Assembly (NCBI GenBank): GCA_050122535.1
Contig: JASFIT010000084.1
Span: forward strand, 1 to 13,033
DNA length: 13,033 bases
Direction of reading: 5' to 3'
Source of the DNA: JASFEQ01 sp050122535
GTDB lineage: Bacteria > Desulfobacterota > DSM-4660 > Desulfatiglandales > HGW-15
In this document: piece after piece, positions 8,287 to 13,033 of the stretch
Numbering within the stretch: position 1 is the stretch's first letter
Layout: every line of letters starts with the position of its first letter
Notes under the pieces: generated by a model
Told to the model about the DNA's origin: nothing
What the model saw: only the letters and a program-made list of their open reading frames with translations
Databases searched by the model: none
Position numbers and translations under genes: made by a program

Positions 8287-8314
8287 CTTAAAGGATAACT
8301 ACGCAAGGATTCAA
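8287..8314 (-). promoter_or_regulatory. Weak candidate promoter for the kinase operon
   Basis: On the minus strand TTGAAT (8314-8309) and TTTAAG (8292-8287) are 16 nt apart, right after the upstream terminator, where a new promoter would be expected. A start site would fall only about five bases before the TTG of the small gene, giving an almost leaderless message or favouring a later start. The match is weak and stated as a candidate only. Confidence 0.25.
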
Positions 8315-8315
8315 G

Positions 8316-8336
8316 AAAAAAAGGCCCGTAGGGGCC
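8316..8336 (-). terminator. Rho-independent terminator after the hdrA-mvhD-metVF operon
   Basis: Read on the minus strand: GGCCC-CTAC-GGGCC (8336-8323), a perfect 5-bp GC stem with a four-base loop, followed directly by seven T residues (8322-8316). It lies 240 bp beyond the metF stop, after a repeat tract, and just before the kinase operon, so it separates the two transcription units. Confidence 0.8.
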
Positions 8337-8576
8337 CAGTACTGAGTAAGAAGTAAGGAGTAGGGAGCTTGCCCTGAGCTATGTCGAAGGGTAAGCAGTA
8401 AGGAGTGAGGAGTAAAGAGTGAGGATTGGAAGGACAGAGGGCCGAAGGTAGCGGACAGAGCCTTAGAGCCTCAATGATCAGGCTCACAGAGGAGAGAAGA
8501 GAAGGTAGGAAGGAAAATAAGAAGGGTTGATTTCCTTGGACCACTCAACCACTTAACCACTCAACAACTCGACCCA
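8337..8576. repeat. Degenerate intergenic repeat tract downstream of metF
   Basis: A 240-bp non-coding tract. It has many degenerate copies of AGTAAGGAGT/AGTGAGGAGT (about 8345-8425). Between these lies an inverted repeat GCTTGCCCT (8367-8375) / AGGGTAAGC (8388-8396), pairing over nine positions with one G-U. Purine-rich sequence follows, then tandem units of the type CCACTCAA/CCACTTAA (8541-8575). The apparent 77-codon ORF across it is low-complexity. It looks like a nest of dispersed intergenic repeats. Confidence 0.65.
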
Positions 8577-9512
8577 TTAATTCACTTCAGGCCTCGGTAG
8601 CACACCGGCCCTCTCTGCAATCTCTGGGACCTTGTGTTCCCATTCGATGGCCATGAGGTGAATGCCTGACACGCCTTCCATCTCTTTGAATTCTTCAATC
8701 TGTTCAAGGGCAAACTTTATACCCTCTTCAGCCACCTTGCCTTTCCCTGCCCCTCTTAGTCTTTTGATGAGGGATTCTGGTACATCCATCCCTGGAACGG
8801 ACCTGGCCATATACTGGGCCATACCGATACTCTTCATGGGGGTAACGCCGGCGAGGATATGGCATTTCTCATGAAGGCCCATATCCACGGCTCGCTTCAT
8901 GTAGTCCCTAAATTTGTCCATGTTGTAGATACACTGGGTCTGGATGAAGTCCGTCCCCGCCTCCACCTTCATGGCGAGGCGGTGGACCCTGAATTCATAG
9001 GGATCCGCAAATGGATTAGACGCGGCCCCGATGAAAAGCCTGGGAGGCACGTCAATCTCCTCGTCATTGATGAACTTTCCCTCATCTCGCATCTTTTTCA
9101 CGAGCGCGATAAGTTGCATGGAATCGATGTCATAGACATTTTTCGCCTCAGGATGGTTCCCAAAACTCTGATGGTCGCCTGAGAGGCAGAGCATGTTCCG
9201 GACGCCCATGGCATAGACGCCAAGGAGATCACTCTGAATGGCCAGGCGATTGCGATCTCGACAGACCAACTGAAAATTGGGCTCTATCCCCTCTTGGATC
9301 AATATGGTGGCAGCAGCCCAGCTGGACATTCTGACCACGGCGGTCTGGTTGTCCGTCAGATTCACCGCATCCACCACACCTTTCAGATGGGCGGCCTTCT
9401 CTTTGAGATGTTCCACATTCGCGCCTTTGGGGGGACCACACTCCCCCGTGAAAGCGAAATGGCCTGCTTTCAAAATCTTTTCCAGATTGCTCCCTGATTT
9501 GAGATCGTTCAT
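8577..9512 (-). CDS. metF: 5,10-methylenetetrahydrofolate reductase MetF
   Basis: FAD-dependent reduction of 5,10-methylene-THF to 5-methyl-THF, a step of the methyl branch of the Wood-Ljungdahl pathway. The protein has 311 residues, a normal size. G-E-C-G-P-P-K-G places the catalytic glutamate at E24; C-R-D-R-N-R-L-A-I-Q-S-D-L-L and L-S-G-D-H mark the flavin region; F-I-Q-T-Q keeps the folate-region glutamine. The ATG overlaps the metV stop as ATGA (9512-9509), with AGGAG about eight bases upstream inside metV, so MetV and MetF are translationally coupled, as expected for subunits of one enzyme. In acetogens such as Moorella, MetFV associates with HdrA/MvhD-type subunits; the gene order here fits that architecture. 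NADH as the direct donor is not shown by the sequence. Confidence 0.93.
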   Translation of the reverse strand: MNDLKSGSNLEKILKAGHFAFTGECGPPKGANVEHLKEKAAHLKGVVDAVNLTDNQTAVVRMSSWAAATILIQEGIEPNFQLVCRDRNRLAIQSDLLGVYAMGVRNMLCLSGDHQSFGNHPEAKNVYDIDSMQLIALVKKMRDEGKFINDEEIDVPPRLFIGAASNPFADPYEFRVHRLAMKVEAGTDFIQTQCIYNMDKFRDYMKRAVDMGLHEKCHILAGVTPMKSIGMAQYMARSVPGMDVPESLIKRLRGAGKGKVAEEGIKFALEQIEEFKEMEGVSGIHLMAIEWEHKVPEIAERAGVLPRPEVN

Positions 9513-10177
9513 TCTACCAGCTCCTCCCTCACACTCTTACGGGGACCTCCATCCCTTGCCGTTCTCCAGTCCTTCACTGGTTTTTGTTTTGTAAGCTCTT
9601 CCAATCGACCCTGATCCATCTTCTTTGTCACGATCAAATCCCAGACGCAGTCCACCTCTTTGGATATCTCGCACTTCCCCTGGGCCGAACCACCGCATGG
9701 ACCGTTTAGCAGGCTCTTGGAGCAACGTGCGATGGGGCACATGCCGTCATAGTTGTGGATGATACAGGTTCCGCAACCCGCGCACCTTTCGGCCCAGATT
9801 CCGTGTTCTACGGCACCACCGAAAAAGGTGGTATTCACGGCCGGAAAAAAGCGCTGCTTAGGATATGCTTCAGACAAAAACTGTGGGCCCACACCACAGG
9901 CCATGGATATGACCGCATCGTAGTCATTCACGATATCCTTGACTTGCTGGATGTATTCCGGATCACACTGTCTTTCTAGGGTCTCCTCAACCACTTCCAG
10001 GGGTTTGCCCTCCTTGTTTCTGGCAATTTTTAGAATAGAGGCCAAAATGCCCACTTCTTTGGTCCCACCCACATTGCAGACCGTGACACAACCTTTACAT
10101 CCCAAGATCAGGACTTTGTTGCAATCCTTGATCATGTCCAATAGCTCGTTGATCGGTTTTCTGTCAGCAACTATCAT
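9509..10177 (-). CDS. metV: MetV, cysteine-rich partner subunit of methylene-THF reductase
   Basis: A 222-residue cytoplasmic protein of the MetV / MTHFR C-terminal-domain type. It pairs with MetF and is thought to carry metal or iron-sulfur centres that link MetF to its electron source. Visible cysteines fall in two groups: C27/C30/C34 in G-C-K-G-C-V-T-V-C near the N-terminus, and a dense C-terminal set C132, C135, C138, C147, C152, C161, C169 and C177, which includes C-A-G-C-G-T-C and G-P-C-G-G. AGAGGTGA three bases before the ATG at 10177 is a strong ribosome-binding site. It sits between mvhD and metF; the stop overlaps the metF start. The stop codon is TGA and is a genuine stop, since the family ends here and metF begins. 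Confidence 0.92.
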   Translation of the reverse strand: MIVADRKPINELLDMIKDCNKVLILGCKGCVTVCNVGGTKEVGILASILKIARNKEGKPLEVVEETLERQCDPEYIQQVKDIVNDYDAVISMACGVGPQFLSEAYPKQRFFPAVNTTFFGGAVEHGIWAERCAGCGTCIIHNYDGMCPIARCSKSLLNGPCGGSAQGKCEISKEVDCVWDLIVTKKMDQGRLEELTKQKPVKDWRTARDGGPRKSVREELVE

Positions 10178-10209
10178 GTTTCACCTCTTGGCGTATCATG
10201 TAAATAGGA

Positions 10210-10269
10210 CGGGCCACAGTGCCCGCCTGCTTTTTCGCTATCTTCTTGCGGCCGCCGTGGTGGGCGGCC
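10210..10269. repeat. Two GC-rich inverted repeats between mvhD and metV
   Basis: The 99-bp gap between mvhD and metV has two hairpins: CGGGC (10210-10214) with GCCCG (10221-10225), and a perfect 7-bp stem GGCCGCC (10250-10256) with GGCGGCC (10263-10269). Neither is followed by a T-run on the minus strand, so read-through into metV is expected. They resemble REP-like palindromes and could mark an RNA-processing or decay boundary. Confidence 0.55.
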
Positions 10270-10276
10270 CTACGCA

Positions 10277-10699
10277 TCAGGCGGCCTTGTTCAATTTCAC
10301 GGGGCTGGGCCCCAATTGTTTGATCCTGCTTACCATCTCTAAGGCAATCTCCGCAAACCGAGGGCCTTCGCCGGCAGAAAGATTAAACATCTCCACCCTT
10401 TCCGGTTCAAGGCCGAGCTCTTCAAGGGTTCGTTTGACATATTGGACCCTTTTCTTGGCCTTTAGATTTCCGCTCAGAAAATGACATTCTCCTTCCAGGC
10501 AGCCGGCCACGTAGACACCATCCGCTCCATCTTCAATGGCTTTCAAGAGATGAAGAATGTCCACGCGTCCCGAACAGGGCACTTGAATGACCTTTACACT
10601 ACTGGGGTAGGAGAGCCTCATGGAACCTGCCAGGTCCGCTGCTGAATAGGCTCAGTACTGACAACAGTATGCGAGTATTTTTGGTTCGAAATCTGACAT
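10277..10699 (-). CDS. mvhD: MvhD-type [2Fe-2S] electron-transfer subunit, selenoprotein (Sec16)
   Basis: MvhD (hydrogenase/Hdr delta subunit) passes electrons from an input enzyme to HdrA. The full protein starts at ATG 10699, preceded by GAGGAG five bases upstream, and has 140 residues, the usual family length. The start M-S-D-F-E-P-K-I is typical. C12-C13-Q-Y-U16-A-Y-S-A-A-D-L-A-G matches the family motif C-C-x-x-C-x-Y-x-x-A-D-x-A-G, with TGA in place of the third cysteine codon. Further conserved cysteines are C42 in P-C-S-G-R-V-D and C67/C72 in G-C-x-x-G-x-C-H. Starting at the ATG at 10621 would remove the first 26 residues and the cluster motif. It lies between hdrA and metV, so here it most likely links HdrA to MetFV and not to a hydrogenase; no hydrogenase large or small subunit is present. 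Sec-containing MvhD/VhuD homologues are known. Confidence 0.93.
10619..10637 (-). promoter_or_regulatory. Candidate bacterial SECIS hairpin of mvhD
   Basis: Two overlapping folds are possible. TGG (10632-10630) and CCA (10623-10621) can close a six-base loop CAGGUU that begins 23 nt after the UGA, with a fourth pair below it (C10633-G10619) past one bulged base. Alternatively GGACCT (10637-10632) pairs with AGGTTCC (10628-10622) with one bulged U and a GGC loop. The first resembles the AGGUCU loop of E. coli fdhF and matches the hdrA element in distance. The stem is weaker than in hdrA. Confidence 0.55.
10652..10654 (-). other. In-frame UGA recoded as selenocysteine (residue 16 of MvhD)
   Basis: The TGA falls at the conserved third cysteine of the C-C-x-x-C motif of MvhD. 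Upstream of it are 15 in-frame codons of family-typical sequence with a strong ribosome-binding site; downstream the frame continues as MvhD to the normal length. A sequencing error or pseudogene would not be expected to hit exactly this cysteine in one gene and an equivalent position in hdrA. Confidence 0.92.
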
Positions 10700-10805
10700 A
10701 AGTACTCCTCAGCTATTGGTCATTCGTCATTTGTCAGAAATGGATATATCGTCAAGGAATCTTTGATAGGTTTTATCGTATTTCAAGCCACTATCCGACT
10801 CAACG

Positions 10806-10820
10806 ACTCAACCACTTAAC
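10806..10820. repeat. 15-bp repeat just downstream of hdrA, identical to one downstream of metF
   Basis: The 124-bp gap 10700-10823 between hdrA and mvhD holds no gene. The sequence ACTCAACCACTTAAC at 10806-10820 occurs identically at 8543-8557, each time within about 35 bases after a stop codon and within tandem CAACGACT/CAACCACT units. The gap also has short TCATTCGTCATTTGTCA units (10729-10737 region). No terminator is seen, so hdrA and mvhD are probably co-transcribed. Confidence 0.6.
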
Positions 10821-10823
10821 TTT

Positions 10824-13033
10824 TTAACTTGCCCGAAAAAGCGCACTCTCTTTGGCTATGATCTGCTCATCTGTGAAATGTTGCAGCGATATGGCCTTGC
10901 CCGGACATTCTGCCACACAGGCACCACAGCCCCTGCATTCAGCCGGATCTATGATGGCGTAACCCTCCACGCCAATGCGAGGCGCGTCATAGGGGCAGGT
11001 TCTCACGCAAGTGAGGCAGGCGGCGCACCGATCCGAATCCACAGTGGCCACCACACCACCCACAAATATCCCCTCTTTGGAGAGGATGGTCATCGCCCTA
11101 GCCACTGCAGCCTTTGCCTGGGTAATGCTCTCGTCCATGGGTTTGGGATAATGGGCCAGACCGGCCATGAAAATGCCTTCTGAGGCAAAATCCACAGGCC
11201 TCAGTTTCATATGGGCCTCAATCAAGAAGCCCTCGTCATTTATGGGGACCTTGAACTTTTCAAAGAGCTCCTTATTCTCATTAGGCAAAATAGCCGTCGC
11301 CAAAATCACCAGATCGGGGGATAGCCGGATGCTCTTCCCTAGAACATGGTCAAGGACGTCCAGGGATAGGCTTCCACTATTCTGAGCGGTGATTTGGGGT
11401 GTGCTATCGAGGCTATAGCGGATGAATATGACGCCTTTCTTCCGTGCCTCTCTGTAGAGGTCCTCTCGGAACCCATAAGAACGGAGATCCCGATAGAGGA
11501 TAAAGATGTCCATCTCAGGGTTCGTCTCTTTCAGGGTCAAGGCACTCTCAAGACTATGGGTACAGCATATTTTGCTACAATAGGGCCTCTCGGGGATCCG
11601 GGAACCGACGCACTGAATGAACACAGCGGTATTTGCCTCTTTGACGCGGGCATCCCCCTTCAGGAGTGCCTCATCCAAATCCAGGTGGGTCATGATCCCT
11701 GGATGTCCCCCGTAGAGGTACTCCTCAGATTTGAATTCTTTGCCCCCTGTAGCCAGAATCGTTGCCCCATGCTCCACCACCGAGGTGGAACTTTTCCCAT
11801 TCGCAGATGCAAGGGTGGTCGTGAAATTTCCGATGATGCCCGTTGTGTCCTTCACTTCTGTCTCTAAAGAGACCTGGATCTCGGGATGATCCTGGACTTT
11901 TTGAATCAGATCCTCCACATAGGCACCCACCTCTTCTCCCTTCCAAGTGCTTCGAAGCCTGAGGGCGACACCGCCCAACTCGGCCGTTTTTTCCACCAGG
12001 TAGGCCTGATAGCCCTGTTCGGCCACGCCCAATGCCGCCTCCATACCAGCCACGCCCCCGCCCACAACCAGAACGCTCGGCTTCACCTCCAGCATAATCT
12101 GCTGCAGGGGCTCCACCAGGGCTGCCTTGGCCACGGCCATACGGACCAAATCCTTTGCCTTCTCTGTGGCCTTTTTGGGGTCGTCCATATGGACCCAAGT
12201 GTTCTGATCTCGGATGTTGGCCATCTCAAAAAGGTATTTATTGAGGCCAGCTTCCCGGATGGTCTCCTGAAAGAGGGGCTCATGGGTGCGCGGAGAGCAG
12301 GAGGCCACCACGATGCGATTGAGATTATTCTCTTGAATAACCTCTTTCATCTTGTCCTGTGTGTCCTGAGAGCAGGTGAAAAGATTGTCCTCCACGTGGG
12401 CCACATGTGGGAGGGTTTTGGCATATTCTCGGACAGCGGGCACATCGGCAATCCCACCAATATTGATGCCACAGTTGCAGACAAAGACACCGATCCTGGG
12501 TTCCTCTGCCGATACGTCAAGCTCTGGCGGTAATTCCTTGGTTCGCGTCATGGTATTTCTGGCGCTGGCCAGAATCTGGGTGGAAGCGGCTGCTGACGCT
12601 GAGGCCTCCATGACGGATTGGGGGATATCCTTCGGACCTTGAAAGACCCCGCAGACATATATCCCCTCCGTGCTCGTGCTGACCGGCGTGAAACTGCTGG
12701 TCTGCGCATATTGGTGTTCGTTCAGTTCGACCCCGAGCCTTTCAGCCAGCTCTAACACAGCTTGAGCCGGGGCCAGGCCTACGGAGAGCACGACCATATC
12801 AAAGACTTCTTCCTCGATTTCACCCGACTCCGTTGCGTATATTATTTTCAGGCTGCCATTTTCCAATGGTTCGATGGAATGAATCCTGGAACGAATAAAC
12901 CGGACTCCGCTCTCCTCTTCAGCCCGCACATAATACTTCTCAAAATCCTTACCATAGGTCCGCATATCCATGTAGAAAATGGCCGTATCCAGTGGGTTTT
13001 CACTATGCTCCTTGGCTATGACCGCCTCTTTAA
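10824..13033 (-). CDS. hdrA: HdrA-type flavin/iron-sulfur protein, C-terminal part (5' end outside window)
   Basis: The frame is open from the right edge (first full codon 13031) to TAA at 10824-10826, giving 735 residues of a larger protein; the ATG at 12971 is internal, since residues before it also match the paralogue at the left end. Order: end of a first HdrA flavin part; an HdrA N-domain with C-N-C (about 12470-12480); a second FAD motif GGGVAG (12045-12062) with a thioredoxin-reductase-like fold; C-V-G-S-R and a C-x3-C-C segment (about 11550-11600); and two C-terminal [4Fe-4S] motifs C-x2-C-x2-C-x3-C (10995-11027 and 10905-10937). It is the electron hub of the HdrA-MvhD-MetFV module. 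Its upstream part, where a selenocysteine position would lie, is not visible. HdrB/HdrC are absent downstream, so a CoB-CoM-type heterodisulfide site is not evident. Confidence 0.93.
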   Translation of the reverse strand, partial: KEAVIAKEHSENPLDTAIFYMDMRTYGKDFEKYYVRAEEESGVRFIRSRIHSIEPLENGSLKIIYATESGEIEEEVFDMVVLSVGLAPAQAVLELAERLGVELNEHQYAQTSSFTPVSTSTEGIYVCGVFQGPKDIPQSVMEASASAAASTQILASARNTMTRTKELPPELDVSAEEPRIGVFVCNCGINIGGIADVPAVREYAKTLPHVAHVEDNLFTCSQDTQDKMKEVIQENNLNRIVVASCSPRTHEPLFQETIREAGLNKYLFEMANIRDQNTWVHMDDPKKATEKAKDLVRMAVAKAALVEPLQQIMLEVKPSVLVVGGGVAGMEAALGVAEQGYQAYLVEKTAELGGVALRLRSTWKGEEVGAYVEDLIQKVQDHPEIQVSLETEVKDTTGIIGNFTTTLASANGKSSTSVVEHGATILATGGKEFKSEEYLYGGHPGIMTHLDLDEALLKGDARVKEANTAVFIQCVGSRIPERPYCSKICCTHSLESALTLKETNPEMDIFILYRDLRSYGFREDLYREARKKGVIFIRYSLDSTPQITAQNSGSLSLDVLDHVLGKSIRLSPDLVILATAILPNENKELFEKFKVPINDEGFLIEAHMKLRPVDFASEGIFMAGLAHYPKPMDESITQAKAAVARAMTILSKEGIFVGGVVATVDSDRCAACLTCVRTCPYDAPRIGVEGYAIIDPAECRGCGACVAECPGKAISLQHFTDEQIIAKESALFRAS

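Noticed and set aside
8345..8425. Possible CRISPR array from repeated AGTAAGGAGT units
   Set aside because: Units are short, degenerate and adjacent, with no regular spacers and no cas genes.
8311..8544. 77-codon minus-strand ORF in the repeat tract
   Set aside because: Composition is low-complexity (P, L and S runs produced by degenerate repeats), it spans a terminator stem and has no ribosome-binding site.
10210..10235. Plus-strand terminator (hairpin followed by TTTTT at 10231-10235)
   Set aside because: There is no plus-strand gene upstream for it to terminate; the hairpin is better listed as an intergenic inverted repeat.
10277..10621. MvhD starting at the ATG at 10621 (114 residues)
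   Set aside because: This ATG is codon 27 of the full gene. The upstream frame carries the family N-terminus, the cysteine motif and a strong ribosome-binding site, interrupted only by the Sec codon.
10824..12971. HdrA starting at the ATG at 12971
   Set aside because: The frame stays open to the right edge, and the 20 residues before this ATG match the left-hand paralogue, so the gene begins outside the window.

Overview
The window looks like a chromosomal energy-metabolism locus from an anaerobic deltaproteobacterium (Desulfobacterota: a sulfate reducer or syntroph with the Wood-Ljungdahl pathway). This placement is inferred from the gene set (methylene-THF reductase MetF/MetV, heterodisulfide-reductase-type HdrA flavoproteins, MvhD), two selenocysteine-type recoding sites, PAS-rich two-component proteins and the style of the degenerate intergenic repeats. 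No rRNA, tRNA, transposase, integrase or CRISPR array was seen. All supported genes lie on the minus strand, so transcription runs from right to left.

Layout in transcription order. (1) 13033-8577: the C-terminal part of a large HdrA (5' end outside the window), mvhD, metV and metF, a probable electron-transfer/methylene-THF reductase operon. It is followed by a 240-bp tract of degenerate repeats and a good intrinsic terminator. (2) 8275-4491: a small unrecognised protein, a PAS sensor histidine kinase with an N-terminal dinucleotide-fold-like domain, and a receiver-PAS-histidine kinase hybrid, the last two joined by an ATGA overlap. (3) 4193-1: a second, divergent MetF paralogue, and a second very large HdrA with a GltD-like NAD(P)H/FAD module inside it, which runs off the left edge.

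The most important result is that two genes are split by an in-frame TGA exactly where their families carry a conserved cysteine. In the left-hand HdrA, TGA is codon 64 in a C-x-x-U motif, and the frame then stays open to the window edge (about 975 codons). In mvhD, TGA is codon 16 in C-C-x-x-U, and the true start lies 78 nt upstream of the first ATG after the TGA. Each TGA is followed at about 23 nt by a hairpin with AGGU/CAGGUU in its loop, like bacterial SECIS elements. Both genes are therefore best read as intact selenoproteins and not as pseudogenes or short ORFs.

Working model (inference): MetF-MetV reduces methylene-THF to methyl-THF or runs in reverse, and exchanges electrons through MvhD with the HdrA flavin/iron-sulfur hub. 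The GltD-like module would give the left HdrA an NAD(P)H port. The kinase pair between the two metabolic modules, with a dinucleotide-like domain and a cysteine-bearing PAS, may sense redox or cofactor state. No hdrB or hdrC is visible here.
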